NCBI GenBank assembly: GCA_036490515.1
Contig: DASXDU010000032.1
Location: 186,001 to 250,000, forward strand
Direction: 5' to 3'
DNA length: 64,000 nucleotides
Source of the DNA: Palsa-1150 sp036490515
Lineage (GTDB): Bacteria > Myxococcota_A > Polyangia > Polyangiales > Polyangiaceae
Shown in pieces: positions 1 to 9,285 of this stretch. Within the stretch, counting starts at the first letter, position 1; every line of letters begins with the position of its first letter. The notes beneath the pieces were generated by a model that made no database searches, was not told the origin of the DNA, and worked only from the letters and a program-made list of their open reading frames with translations. Made by a program: the position numbers and the translations under genes.

Positions 1-78
1 GCCTCGGCGGGCGCGCCCCCGGCGGCGGGCTCCGCGCACGCCGGAGGTCCGCAGCACGGGCAGGGTAAGCCGCAGTGA
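1..78 (+). CDS. C-terminal end of a protein upstream of the RND pump, probably the membrane-fusion subunit (partial)
   Basis: The reading frame is open from the window edge and ends in TGA at 76-78. Its last 25 residues are rich in Ala, Gly and Pro and end in GQGKPQ. The stop overlaps the GTG start of the RND transporter (GTGA overlap), so the two genes are translationally coupled. Periplasmic membrane-fusion proteins of tripartite pumps usually precede their RND partner and often end in low-complexity tails. The identity is therefore inferred from position only, because no domain lies inside the window. Confidence 0.55.
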   Translation, partial: ASAGAPPAAGSAHAGGPQHGQGKPQ

Positions 79-3000
79 ACCTCACCGACATCTGCCTGAA
101 GAACCAGGTCTTCGCCTGGATGCTGATGTTCGGGACGATCCTCTTCGGGGTCATCTCGGTCACGCGCATCGGCGTCAGCCAGTTCCCGGACGTCGACAAC
201 CCGACGGTGACGGTGACCATCTCGTGGCCCGGCGCCGCGCCCGAGGACGTCGAGACGGGGCTCATCAACCCGATCGAAGACGCCATGTCGCAGGTGACGG
301 GCGTGCTCACGATGACGTCGCAGGCGAAGACCGGCTCGGCGCGCGTGACGGCGACCTTCGACCTCTCGCGCAACATCGACCTCGCGCTCCAGGACACCCA
401 GGCCAAGATCGCCCAGACGCAGCGGTCGCTCCCGCTGAGCGCCCAGCCGCCGGTGGTCTCGAAGAGCAACCCGGACGACACGGCGATCATCACGCTCGGC
501 GTCTCGGGTCCCTACTCCCGTCAGCTGCTCGCGGACGTCGCCCGCTACCAGGTCGAGGACATGCTCGAGACCGTGCCCGGCGTCGGGCAGGTCACGATGA
601 TGGGCTACATCGACCGGAACATCCGGATCTGGGTCGACGCCGAGAAGCTCGTCGCGACGGGCACGACCGTCAACGACATCACCGCCGCCCTCACGAAGCA
701 GCACGTGACGATGCCGGGCGGAGAGCTCGACAACGGCGGGACGGCCTTCGACGTCCGCGTGGTGGGGGAGGCCGCCGACCTGACCACGCTCCGGAACATC
801 GTCGTCCGGAGCTCGGGGCTCAATCCCGTCCGCCTCAAGGACGTGGCGCTCGTCGAGGACGGGTTCCAGGACGTGACGAACGTCGCGCGCGCGAACGGCG
901 AGACCGTGCAGGCGATGGGCATCCTGAAGCAGCCGGGCTCGAACGCCGTCGGCGTGGCGAAGGCCGTGGAGGCGTCGATCGCCAACCTGCAGAAGACGCT
1001 CCCCCCCGGGATGAAGGTCGACGTCATCTTCGACACGACGCAGTTCATCAGCGACTCGGTCAACGAGATCGGCATCGAGCTCGGCCTCGCCGTCATCCTC
1101 ACGGGGCTCGTGTGCTGGCTCTTCCTCGGGTCGCTCTCGTCGACGATGAACGTCCTCTTCGCGATCCCGATGTCGCTGCTCGGGACGATCGCGATCCTCT
1201 ATTTCTGCGGGTTCACCCTCAACACGTTCACCCTTCTCGGCCTCTCGCTCGCGGTCGGCCTCGTGGTCGACGACGCGGTCATGGTCATGGAGAACATCTT
1301 CCGTCACGCGGAGATGGGGAAGGACCGCCTGCGCGCCGCCGGCGAGGGGACCAAGGAGATCACCTTCGCGGCGCTCGCCGCGACGATCGCGGTCATCGCG
1401 ATCTTCATGCCGGTCGCCTTCATGAGCGGCGTCGTCGGCAAGTTCTTCCTCCAGTTCGGCGTGACGCTCTCGGTCGCGGTCGCGATCTCCTACGTGGAGG
1501 CCATATCGCTCGCGCCTGCCCGCTGCGCGCAGATGCTCCGGACGACGTCGCACGGGTCGCGCGGCGTCGTGGGGCGGATGGCCGACCGGGGCTTCGAGGG
1601 CCTCTCGCGCGGCTACTCGTGGGCGCTCGAGCGCGCGCTGCGCCTGCCCTCCATCGTCCTCGTCGTCGCCGTCGTGGTGCTCGCCGCAGCCGGATACACC
1701 GCCACGAAGATCCCGCAGGAGTTCGTCCCGTCGCAGGACCAGAGTCGCCTGAACGTGCGGCTCACCACCGCGGTCGGGGCCAACCTCGCGGCGACCGACG
1801 TGCTCGCGCGGCGCGTCGAGTCGTTCCTCATGAAGCGCCCCGAGGTCGTCGACGTCATCTCGAACGTGTCGAACGGGTCGGCGACCTTCAGCGTGACGAT
1901 GGTCGACCCCAAGGAGAGGAAGCTCTCGCAGCAGCAGTTCTCCGCCGTCATCCGCAACGAGCTCAACTCGTACCCGGGCGTGCGCGTGTCGGTGCAGGAC
2001 CTTTCGCAGCAGGGCTTCGGCGGCAGCAAGGGGTATCCGGTCGAGTTCTCGGTGCGCGGCAGCGACTGGGACACGCTCACCCAGCTCGCGACCAAGCTCC
2101 AGGAGCAGGCCCAGACCTCGGGCCTCATCACCGACGTCAACAGCGACTACCAGCTCGGGAGCCCCGAGCTCGAGATCACGCCGGACCGCGACAGGGCCAA
2201 CGATCTCGGGATCTCCGTCCAGGACATCGCGACCACCGTGAGCGCGATGGTCGGCGGCCTCGTCGTCGGTCAGTACTCGAACGCCGGTCGCCGCATGGAC
2301 ATCAACATGCGCCTCGCCGCCTCGCAGCGGTCGCGTCCCGAGGACCTCAACACCCTGCGCATGCGGACCCCCGCGGGCGTCCTCGTCCCGCTCTCGTCGG
2401 TCGTCGTCGCGACGCAGAAGGCAGAGCTCCAGCAGATCAACCACGCCGACCGCGAGCGCGCCATCACGATCACGGGCAACGTCGCGCCGGGGCACGCGCA
2501 GAACGAGGCGCTCGCGTACGTCCAGTCGCTCGGGTCGTCCCTGCCGACCGGCTACCGCATCGTCCTCAGCGGCCAGAGCTCGCAGTTCGGGGACGCGATG
2601 ACGAGCCTCGTCTTCGCGCTCCTCGTCGGCATCCTCGTGGCCTACATGGTGCTCGCCTCCCAGTTCAACTCGTTCCTGCACCCGGTCACGGTCCTCACGA
2701 TCCTGCCCCTCTCGGTCGCCGGAGCGATGTTCGCGCTCCTCATCGCCGGCAAGACGCTCAACGTCTTCAGCATGATCGGCTTGCTCCTCTTGATGGGCAT
2801 CGTGAAGAAGAACTCGATCATCCTCGTCGACTACGCGGCGGAGATCCGGGCGCACGAGAACCTCGACGCGAAGACCGCCATGCTCAAGGCGGGCCCCATC
2901 CGCCTGCGGCCCATCCTCATGACCGCCGTCGCGACGCTGATGGCCGCCGTGCCGTCGGCGATGGGCCTCGGGCCCGGGTCCGAGACACGCGGGCCGATGG

Positions 3001-3146
3001 CAGACGCCGTCATCGGAGGGCTCATCCTCTCGACGGCGCTGAGCCTCCTCGTCGTCCCGGCGTTCTACGTCGTGGCCGACCGCCTCCGGGGCAAGGACAA
3101 GGCGAAGGATCCGGTCCACGCACCCGCGCACGAACACGCGGAGTGA
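75..3146 (+). CDS. RND-family efflux transporter, AcrB/HAE-1 type inner-membrane subunit
   Basis: This is a full-length 1023-residue RND permease, the proton-driven pump of a tripartite efflux system. The N-terminal TM1 (about residues 11-30) is followed by a large periplasmic porter loop, then a TM block that carries the proton-relay acidic pair VVDDAVMVMEN (D399-D400). A second periplasmic loop follows, then a second TM block with the matching lysines IVKKNSI (K911-K912). The repeated N- and C-halves and the length match AcrB-like pumps rather than HME metal pumps, but the substrate cannot be read from the sequence. The GTG start overlaps the upstream stop, with AGGG a few bases before it. 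No outer-membrane factor follows; the next gene is on the opposite strand. Confidence 0.93.
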   Translation: MNLTDICLKNQVFAWMLMFGTILFGVISVTRIGVSQFPDVDNPTVTVTISWPGAAPEDVETGLINPIEDAMSQVTGVLTMTSQAKTGSARVTATFDLSRNIDLALQDTQAKIAQTQRSLPLSAQPPVVSKSNPDDTAIITLGVSGPYSRQLLADVARYQVEDMLETVPGVGQVTMMGYIDRNIRIWVDAEKLVATGTTVNDITAALTKQHVTMPGGELDNGGTAFDVRVVGEAADLTTLRNIVVRSSGLNPVRLKDVALVEDGFQDVTNVARANGETVQAMGILKQPGSNAVGVAKAVEASIANLQKTLPPGMKVDVIFDTTQFISDSVNEIGIELGLAVILTGLVCWLFLGSLSSTMNVLFAIPMSLLGTIAILYFCGFTLNTFTLLGLSLAVGLVVDDAVMVMENIFRHAEMGKDRLRAAGEGTKEITFAALAATIAVIAIFMPVAFMSGVVGKFFLQFGVTLSVAVAISYVEAISLAPARCAQMLRTTSHGSRGVVGRMADRGFEGLSRGYSWALERALRLPSIVLVVAVVVLAAAGYTATKIPQEFVPSQDQSRLNVRLTTAVGANLAATDVLARRVESFLMKRPEVVDVISNVSNGSATFSVTMVDPKERKLSQQQFSAVIRNELNSYPGVRVSVQDLSQQGFGGSKGYPVEFSVRGSDWDTLTQLATKLQEQAQTSGLITDVNSDYQLGSPELEITPDRDRANDLGISVQDIATTVSAMVGGLVVGQYSNAGRRMDINMRLAASQRSRPEDLNTLRMRTPAGVLVPLSSVVVATQKAELQQINHADRERAITITGNVAPGHAQNEALAYVQSLGSSLPTGYRIVLSGQSSQFGDAMTSLVFALLVGILVAYMVLASQFNSFLHPVTVLTILPLSVAGAMFALLIAGKTLNVFSMIGLLLLMGIVKKNSIILVDYAAEIRAHENLDAKTAMLKAGPIRLRPILMTAVATLMAAVPSAMGLGPGSETRGPMADAVIGGLILSTALSLLVVPAFYVVADRLRGKDKAKDPVHAPAHEHAE

Positions 3147-3185
3147 CGCACGACCCGCGGAGCGGTGGGCGGGGGAAGCGCCCCG

Positions 3186-3989
3186 CTACTTGCCGCTGGC
3201 CACAGACTTCTTGATGAGGTCCATCAGCGAATCGTTGCCGCCGGCCGGCTTGGACGCCGGAATGACGGCGGCCCGCACGGCCGCAGGCTTCTTCTCGGGC
3301 GCTGCAGCGGCGACGGGGGAGGGAGAGGACGCGGCGGCCGCGTGGTGCCGGCCGTGACCGGCGGCCTTCTTCTTCGCGGTCGTGGAGCTCGCGGGCGTCG
3401 ACGCGATGGCCGGCGTCGCCGGCGTGCTGCCCGGCGCCGTGGCCACGGGGGACGCCGGTGAAGGTGCCGGGGACGCGGGCGCTGCCGCCGCCACCGTGTC
3501 GGCAGGCGTCGATGCGGGCGTTGCCGGCGAAGGGGACGGTGCGGGCGCCGCAGCCGCGGGCGGGTTGGCCGCAGCGGGCGGCGGGTGCCGCGCGATCGTC
3601 ACGGCGAGGAACGCGACGAGGCCGACGCCGGCCAGACCGGCGAGCCCGACGAGCACGCGCCGCCCCCGCGAAGGGCGCACGCTCGCCGTGTCGTCGGCGA
3701 CGACGAAGGACTCGAGGGCGACCGGCGCCATGCTGGCAGGCGAGAGGACGTTGATCCGCTTCGAGCCGGGCGGCAGGGGCAGCGGAGGCGGACCCCCGCG
3801 CTTGGCGCGGGCGAGCTCGCGGTCGACCCACGCCGGATCGCGCGCCGAGAAGGCCGAGAGGTCGACGTACCCGGAGCTGTCTGCCGTGTCGAAGCCGTGC
3901 GGCGTCGACGGGGTCGACGGGGCCGCGAGCTTGGCGAGCTCGCGCAGGTCGTTCCGCATGCGCTGTCGATCGCTGAGGGGATTCGCCAC
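3186..3989 (-). CDS. Single-pass membrane protein with Ala/Pro-rich extracytoplasmic region
   Basis: The 267-residue protein has a polar N-terminal cytoplasmic part of about 115 residues (LSDRQRMRND, DLSAFSARDPAWVDREL). One hydrophobic segment follows (VLVGLAGLAGVGLVAFLAVTI), then a long Ala/Pro/Thr-rich stretch, a Lys/His-containing patch and a short C-terminal tail (SLMDLIKKSVASGK). The GTG start at 3989 is preferred because AAGGAGG sits 5 bases upstream; an in-frame upstream codon at 4046 lacks such a site. The architecture resembles anti-sigma-like or kinase-associated membrane proteins common in myxobacteria, but no catalytic or zinc-binding motif is visible, so no function is assigned. 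It converges with the RND gene. Confidence 0.75.
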   Translation of the reverse strand: MANPLSDRQRMRNDLRELAKLAAPSTPSTPHGFDTADSSGYVDLSAFSARDPAWVDRELARAKRGGPPPLPLPPGSKRINVLSPASMAPVALESFVVADDTASVRPSRGRRVLVGLAGLAGVGLVAFLAVTIARHPPPAAANPPAAAAPAPSPSPATPASTPADTVAAAAPASPAPSPASPVATAPGSTPATPAIASTPASSTTAKKKAAGHGRHHAAAASSPSPVAAAAPEKKPAAVRAAVIPASKPAGGNDSLMDLIKKSVASGK

Positions 3990-4095
3990 GCGGGCCTCCT
4001 TGGCTCGCGATCGTTCTAGCTTCCGGAGACCCCCCGCGGGACCCAAACCCGCTCAGAGACGCACTTTCTCGGCGTCCCATCGAAGTTTTCCGGAC

Positions 4096-6192
4096 TCATT
4101 GCACGGCCGTCTGGCACGTGCCGCCGACGCAGCTGACGACGCTCGAATTGCAGCAGTCCGCGGCCGTCGTGCACGTGTCGCCCACTCCCGAGCACGCCAC
4201 CGTGCCGGGCGTGGTGCACACGCCCTGATCGCAGAAGCCCGAGCAGCACTGGTACCCCTGCGTGCACGTCGCACCCCCGTCGGGGGCGCCCGCGTCGGTG
4301 CCCGGTGGGGCGGGCTGGATGCATGCGGCGAGGCTCCAGAAGCCGCGCATGTTCATCGTGTCCTCCTCCTGCCCCTGGATGAAGAAGGCGGGGTGGCTCG
4401 GGTCGGAGCTCCCCGGCGTCGCGTCGATGGCCGCCACCCAGAGCCGCTTCTTCCCGCAGTTGGCCGCGCCGGTGACGCGGTTGCCCCAGTCGCGCATGCT
4501 CGTGAACACGACCCAGAAGTAGCCGCCGCGCTCGACCGGGTTGAAGGTCGGCTCGAACGAGACGTCGTGATCGGCGGCCGACGGCGACGAGTCGGTCAGG
4601 GTGGTCAGGCGCGTGGGCGCCGACCCGGTCGTGCTCTGCATCCAGAGCGCGCCCGTGTCGACCGTCGTCGCGTCGCACGCGTCGTGGCAGCCGCCGGCGT
4701 GGTCGGCCGCGTGGAACGCGATCCAGTTCGAGTCGGGCGAGAAGCTCGGGTACGCGATCGCCTGCTCGGGCGCGGTGAAGGTCGAGCCGTCGGCGAGCGG
4801 GAGCGGGTTGGTGAACGTCTGCGCGGCCTGGTCGTAGTCCCAGAGGACCATCTTGCCGAGCGTCCACTCGTACCAGATGTTGTTCGACTGGACGGCCGCG
4901 AAGTGCTTGCCGTCCGGCGAGAACACCGGGTGCGCGAGCGTCGCCATCCCCGGGGCGAGAGGGAAGGTCTCGATGCCGCTGTTGGGGATCTCGGCGCCCG
5001 TCGTCGTGTCGCCCAGGTGCATCGGCACGGTGCCGAACACGGTGTTCTTTCCGTTGGGCGTCACCGCGACGTTCCCGCCGAAGAGGTGCGGTTCCTCGCG
5101 CACGGTCACCCCCGGCAGGTCGTACGACACCCAGGCGCGCGCGTCGGTGCTGTCGGTGCTGCCCTCGTTCTCGACCGACGCGACCAGCGTCGTCCCGTCG
5201 GCGCTCACCGCGTGGCACCCCATGCACGTGCCGCCGTTCAGGATCTCCGGCGTCGAGCCGGTGCCCGGGTAGATGCGCGACATGTGCCCGGTCCCGCTCA
5301 CCGTCCAGTAGTAGATGGCGCCCTGCAGGCTCGACGGCGCGATCTTCCACGATTCGCTCGCCGACGCGTATGCCGTCTGCGTCGTCGCGTCCCACCGCGA
5401 GAGCTGCGCCTTCAGCGGATCGCCCCCGTTCGACGCCGTCAGCCGGTCCCAGCTCGTCTGGTCCGCGTTGATCTGCGCGGGCTGCGCGACGAGGAAGTAC
5501 CCGTCGTAGGTGTAGTTCTGCTCCTCGTAGTGCAGGCGGTACACGTCGTTCGCGTTCGGCGCGTTCCACATGACGATCGGCGAGCCGAGGCCGAGCGGGA
5601 AGATGGTCTGGTCGTAGGGGTAGAGGAGCGAGGTGACCGACGGATCGACGGGCAACCCTGCTCCGCCCAGGGCGGTCACCGCCTGCGGCGGGACCCCGGC
5701 GCCGACGACGACGTTCTGGATCTGGACGGTGAGCTTCGCCGTGGCGCTCTGGTTGGCGTAGACGGCGTGCAGGGTGCCCACGCCCGCCGTCGGCCCGGAC
5801 GCGGTGAGCTTCACGGGTTCGCCCGCCGTCATCGCCGCGAGGTCCGGCCGGTCGAACTGGAGCGAGGTCGCGTCCACCTGCGCGGTCGCGCCGCTCGCGT
5901 ACTGCACCATCAGCGTGAACGACGCCGATGCGGTGGTCGCCGTCGGCGTGAGCGACACGGTGGCCGTCGGCGGGACGAAGTAGACGCTCTGCACCTGGTT
6001 GAACGTCGAGCCGTCGCCCCCGTCGGCGAAGCCGGGGACCGTGCCGTCTCCCGAGGTCCCGGCGCCGTCGAGGCTCCCGCCGTCCTTCGACGACCCGCCG
6101 GACGGGAAGGTGTCCCCGTTGCTGCTGCCGCACGCAGCGAACGAACCGGCGGAGAGAAGGAGCAGCAGCGCGAGCAGCGACGTCCTCGTCAT
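4096..6192 (-). CDS. TolB/PD40-like beta-propeller lipoprotein with a CxxCH motif and Cys-rich tail
   Basis: The 698-residue protein starts with a lipoprotein signal (lipobox GSFAAC), then a Gly/Asp/Ser linker. An Ig-like region follows at about residues 65-165 (VSLTPTATTASASFTLMV, then LTASGPTAGVGTLHAVY). Later come propeller repeats of the PD40 type, for example FSPDGKHFAAV and SFSPDSNWIAFHA. A single CMGCH at residues 323-327 is a potential covalent heme-c site just before the propeller. About 60 C-terminal residues hold paired cysteines (GYQCCSGFCDQGVC, ADCCNSS), like the Cys-rich modules of other surface proteins in this window. Export and lipid anchoring are well supported. A redox role is inference from one motif. 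Confidence 0.85.
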   Translation of the reverse strand: MTRTSLLALLLLLSAGSFAACGSSNGDTFPSGGSSKDGGSLDGAGTSGDGTVPGFADGGDGSTFNQVQSVYFVPPTATVSLTPTATTASASFTLMVQYASGATAQVDATSLQFDRPDLAAMTAGEPVKLTASGPTAGVGTLHAVYANQSATAKLTVQIQNVVVGAGVPPQAVTALGGAGLPVDPSVTSLLYPYDQTIFPLGLGSPIVMWNAPNANDVYRLHYEEQNYTYDGYFLVAQPAQINADQTSWDRLTASNGGDPLKAQLSRWDATTQTAYASASESWKIAPSSLQGAIYYWTVSGTGHMSRIYPGTGSTPEILNGGTCMGCHAVSADGTTLVASVENEGSTDSTDARAWVSYDLPGVTVREEPHLFGGNVAVTPNGKNTVFGTVPMHLGDTTTGAEIPNSGIETFPLAPGMATLAHPVFSPDGKHFAAVQSNNIWYEWTLGKMVLWDYDQAAQTFTNPLPLADGSTFTAPEQAIAYPSFSPDSNWIAFHAADHAGGCHDACDATTVDTGALWMQSTTGSAPTRLTTLTDSSPSAADHDVSFEPTFNPVERGGYFWVVFTSMRDWGNRVTGAANCGKKRLWVAAIDATPGSSDPSHPAFFIQGQEEDTMNMRGFWSLAACIQPAPPGTDAGAPDGGATCTQGYQCCSGFCDQGVCTTPGTVACSGVGDTCTTAADCCNSSVVSCVGGTCQTAVQ

Positions 6193-6286
6193 GAGGCGGC
6201 CTCCAGGTGGTGCAAAGTTCCCCCGAGGCTGGAACTCTAGCAGAGCGACGGGCCGACGGGCTGCGTCATCCGTACTGCACGCACCG

Positions 6287-6964
6287 ATGATCGTCGTCCA
6301 CCACCTCGCGAACTCCCGCTCCCAGCGCGTCCTCTGGCTCCTCGAGGAGCTCGGCGTGCCCTACGAGGTGAAGCGCTACGAGCGGGACCCGCACACGATG
6401 CTGGCCCCGCCGGAGCTTCGCGCCGTCCACCCCCTCGGCAAGTCCCCGGTCATCACCGACGGCGACGCCACGCTCGCCGAGTCGGGCGCCATTCTCGAGT
6501 ACCTCGTCGATCGCCACGGCGCCGGCGCGCTCGCGCCGCCGCACGGGACGCCCGAGCGCCTCCGCGTCACGTACTGGCTCCACTACGCCGAGGGGTCGGC
6601 CATGCCGCCGCTCCTCCTCAAGCTGATCTTCGACCGCGTCGAGTCCGCGCCGATGCCGTTCTTCGTGCGACCGGTCGCGCGGGGGATCGCGCGGAAGGTC
6701 AAGGCGCAGTTCGTCACCCCGCAGCTCGAGACCCACTTCGGCTACGTCGAGAAGGAGCTCGCGAAGGCGCCGTGGTTCGCGGGCGACGCGTTCAGCGCGG
6801 CGGACGTGCAGATGAGCTACCCGCTCGAGGCGGCGCGATCCCGCGCGGGGCTCACCGAGGCGACGCACCCCCGGATCCTCGCGTGGCTGAAGACGATCCA
6901 CGCCCGTCCCGCGTACCGGCGGGCGCTCGAGCGGGGCGGGGCGTACGCGTTCGCGGGGGATTGA
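6287..6964 (+). CDS. Glutathione S-transferase family protein
   Basis: The 225-residue protein has the thioredoxin-like N-terminal GST fold. It opens with MIVVHHLANSRSQRVLWLLE, where the Ser/Arg positions correspond to the glutathione-activating region of beta/theta-type enzymes. The cis-proline region is KSPVITDGDATLAESGAI, with the ES pair that binds the gamma-glutamyl group. An all-helical C-terminal domain follows, with FSAADVQMSYPL near residue 170. The length is normal for the family. The ATG at 6287 is the first good start; upstream codons in frame run into the divergent lipoprotein gene. It likely conjugates or reduces electrophiles in the cytoplasm; the substrate is unknown. It lies 29 bases before the helicase gene on the same strand. 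Confidence 0.9.
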   Translation: MIVVHHLANSRSQRVLWLLEELGVPYEVKRYERDPHTMLAPPELRAVHPLGKSPVITDGDATLAESGAILEYLVDRHGAGALAPPHGTPERLRVTYWLHYAEGSAMPPLLLKLIFDRVESAPMPFFVRPVARGIARKVKAQFVTPQLETHFGYVEKELAKAPWFAGDAFSAADVQMSYPLEAARSRAGLTEATHPRILAWLKTIHARPAYRRALERGGAYAFAGD

Positions 6965-6993
6965 GCCCGGGGCGTGCTAATCCCGCGGGTCCC

Positions 6994-9093
6994 ATGCCCC
7001 CCGCGACCGATCTCACGCACCTCGTCGGTCCTGCGCTGGCGCAGGCGCTCGCCACGAAGGGGTACGACACCCTGACCGCCGTGCAGGAGGCCGTCCTCGA
7101 CGAGGCGCTCGAGGGGCGCGATCTTCGCATCACGTCGCAGACCGGGTCGGGCAAGACGATCGCGATCGGGTTCGCCGTCCGCGACCTGCTCGACGACCTG
7201 ACCGCGCAGTTCGGGGGGCCGGCGCGGCCGCGCGTGCTCATCCTCGCGCCGACGCGGGAGCTCGCCAAGCAGGTGTCCGACGAGCTCTCGTGGCTCTACG
7301 CGCCGCTGCGCGTGCGCGTCGCCGCGGTCACGGGCGGCGCGGGCTACGTCGACCAGAAGCGCGCCCTCTCGGCGAACCCCGCCGTCATCGTCGCGACGCC
7401 CGGCAGGCTTCGCGACGCGCTCGAGCGGGGCCGCATCGACGCCGCGACGCTCGCGGCCGTCGTCCTCGACGAGGCGGACTCGATGCTCGACCTCGGCTTC
7501 CGCGAGGACCTCGACGCCATCCTCGGGATGCTGCCGGCCGAGCGCCGGTCGCACCTCGTCTCGGCGACGTTCTCGCGCGACGTCGTGGCGCTCGCCGACA
7601 AGTTCCAGAAGGACCCGGTGCACGTGCAAGGGACGGCGCTCGGGGAGGCGCACTCGGACGTCGAGCACGTCGTTCACCTCGTGGACCCGCGGCAGCGCGT
7701 GGACGCCCTCGTGAACCTCCTGCTGTCGGACGAGGAGGCGAAGTCGCTCGTCTTCGCGCGCACGCGCGCCGACGTGGCGCGGATCGCCGGGGAGCTCTCC
7801 GAGGCGGGCTTCGTCGTGCGCACGCTGTCCGGCGAGATGGAGCAGCCGGAGCGCGACCGCGCCCTCGCGGCGTTCCGCCAGGGAGGCGTGCAGGCCCTCG
7901 TCGCGACCGACGTGGCCGCGCGCGGAATCGACGTGCGCGACGTGGCCCGCGTCATCCAGATCGAGCCGCCGACCGACGTCGAGACGTACACGCACAGGAG
8001 CGGCCGCACCGGGCGGGCCGGCAAGCAGGGGACGAGCGTCCTCTTCGTCGCGCCGGCGCACTACCCGAACATCGCGCGGGGGCTGGGACGCGCGAAAATC
8101 AAGCACACCATCGAGCCCATCCCCCGGCCCGACGCGATCCAGCGAGCGCGCGAGGAGAAGCTCGTCGCGTGGCTCGCGCGTGACGGGGACGGCGAGACGA
8201 TCGACCCGCACGCCATCGCCATCGCCGAGCAGATCCTCAAGGGACCCTCCCCGGTGAACTCGATCGCGCGCCTCATCGACAAGGCGGGGCTGCACGGGCC
8301 GACGCGGGCGCGCGAGGTGAGGAACATCCCGCCGCCGATGATGGAGGAGCGGCCGTCGCGGGCGAGGGTGGAGAGGCCCGCGGCGCGTCCCGGCCGGTAC
8401 GAGCCGAGGTCGCAGGCACGCCACGAGCCCACCCGGCACGAGGCGCGGCACGACGCGCGGGGCTCGACGATCGAACGGCGTCCTCCCGGGCCTCCCGCGG
8501 ACGTCCCGCCGGCAGCGCGCGACCGTGGCCCTTCGCATGGCGCTCCACCCCCGCGAGCCCCCGTCCCGGCGCCGCGTCGTGGAGAGCGCGAAGGGCCCCA
8601 TCGAGGCCCGCACCCTGGGCCCGAGGCGTGGGTCACGTTTCGCGTCACCTGGGGCGGGACGCAGGGCGCGGATCCGCGGCGGCTGCTGGCCGTCGTCTGC
8701 CGGCGGGGGAACATCCGCGGGAGCGACGTCGGCGCCATCCGGGTCGACGAGCGCGAGTCCTACGTCGACGTGTCGCGCGACGTGGCCGAGGCGTTCGAGG
8801 TCGACGCCGCCAAACCCGATCCCAGGGATGCCCGTGTGCGGATTGCTCGTGCCGGCGCGTCTCCGGCGCGACGGGAGCAACCGGCGCGAAGGGACCATCC
8901 GGCGCGAAGGGACCCGGAGGCACGACGGGAGCAACCGGCACGACGGGACCCGCCGCGAGAGCAGCCCGCGCAACCGGAACGACGCGACGACCGGCCACCG
9001 ATCGCGCGGCGCGAGGTGCGCGACGCTCCCCAGCGCCCGGCGGCGCGAGGCGGCCATCACGGGCTGCGCAGGCACCCGAAGCCGAAGGGCTGA
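6994..9093 (+). CDS. DEAD-box ATP-dependent RNA helicase with DbpA-type RNA-binding domain
   Basis: The 699-residue protein has all helicase motifs in order: Q-motif (TAVQEAVLDEAL), Walker A QTGSGKT, PTREL, TPGRL, DEAD (LDEADSMLD), SAT, the RGIDV motif and HRSGRTGRAGKQG. After the two RecA domains comes an arginine-rich low-complexity segment. A domain of about 75 residues follows (VTFRVTWGGTQGADPRRLLA, then VDVSRDVAEAFE) that resembles the DbpA/CsdA RNA-binding fold. The tail contains an Arg-rich hexapeptide repeat (entry 8863-8952). The probable role is ribosome assembly or structured-RNA remodelling. The ATG at 6994 matches the start of the conserved domain; longer in-frame starts overlap the GST gene. 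Confidence 0.93.
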   Translation: MPPATDLTHLVGPALAQALATKGYDTLTAVQEAVLDEALEGRDLRITSQTGSGKTIAIGFAVRDLLDDLTAQFGGPARPRVLILAPTRELAKQVSDELSWLYAPLRVRVAAVTGGAGYVDQKRALSANPAVIVATPGRLRDALERGRIDAATLAAVVLDEADSMLDLGFREDLDAILGMLPAERRSHLVSATFSRDVVALADKFQKDPVHVQGTALGEAHSDVEHVVHLVDPRQRVDALVNLLLSDEEAKSLVFARTRADVARIAGELSEAGFVVRTLSGEMEQPERDRALAAFRQGGVQALVATDVAARGIDVRDVARVIQIEPPTDVETYTHRSGRTGRAGKQGTSVLFVAPAHYPNIARGLGRAKIKHTIEPIPRPDAIQRAREEKLVAWLARDGDGETIDPHAIAIAEQILKGPSPVNSIARLIDKAGLHGPTRAREVRNIPPPMMEERPSRARVERPAARPGRYEPRSQARHEPTRHEARHDARGSTIERRPPGPPADVPPAARDRGPSHGAPPPRAPVPAPRRGEREGPHRGPHPGPEAWVTFRVTWGGTQGADPRRLLAVVCRRGNIRGSDVGAIRVDERESYVDVSRDVAEAFEVDAAKPDPRDARVRIARAGASPARREQPARRDHPARRDPEARREQPARRDPPREQPAQPERRDDRPPIARREVRDAPQRPAARGGHHGLRRHPKPKG
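8863..8952 (+). repeat. 18-bp tandem repeat encoding an Arg-rich hexapeptide in the helicase tail
   Basis: Five consecutive 18-bp units keep the helicase frame and encode PARREQ, PARRDH, PARRDP, EARREQ and PARRDP. Each unit is built on CCGGCGCGACGGGA. Arg-rich tails of DEAD-box proteins commonly give nonspecific RNA affinity, and the copy number of such units can vary between strains. Confidence 0.85.
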
Positions 9094-9166
9094 GACCCGC
9101 GAGGCCTCCGCCGCTTCCGCCCTCACTGCAACGGCGTAGCCGGGGACGAGGGCGGCGCTGCGACGG

Positions 9167-9206
9167 ACTGGTGCGAACTGGTCCCATCTGGTCCTGTCTG
9201 GATCGC
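9167..9206. repeat. Short 10-bp direct repeats in the helicase downstream region
   Basis: Four consecutive units follow the pattern [A/T]CTGG[T/A] plus four variable bases: ACTGGTGCGA, ACTGGTCCCA, TCTGGTCCTG, TCTGGATCGC. They lie in the 412-base gap between 9093 and 9506. No gene or terminator is visible in 9094-9285. Confidence 0.6.
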
Positions 9207-9285
9207 GGGCCCCTAGGGTGAGGGCCACGCGCTCCGGCACGTCGCCGGAGACCGGGGCTTCGCGCTGCTTCCCACGCCACGCGGA

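Noticed and set aside
224..3214. Long second open frame on the same strand as the RND transporter
   Set aside because: The product is Arg/Pro/His-rich with no domain, as expected for an out-of-frame reading of GC-rich coding DNA, and the transporter frame has all RND motifs.
3382..6240. Plus-strand open frame of about 950 residues
   Set aside because: It is the antisense of the two minus-strand genes at 3186-3989 and 4096-6192; composition is Arg/Val-rich without domains.
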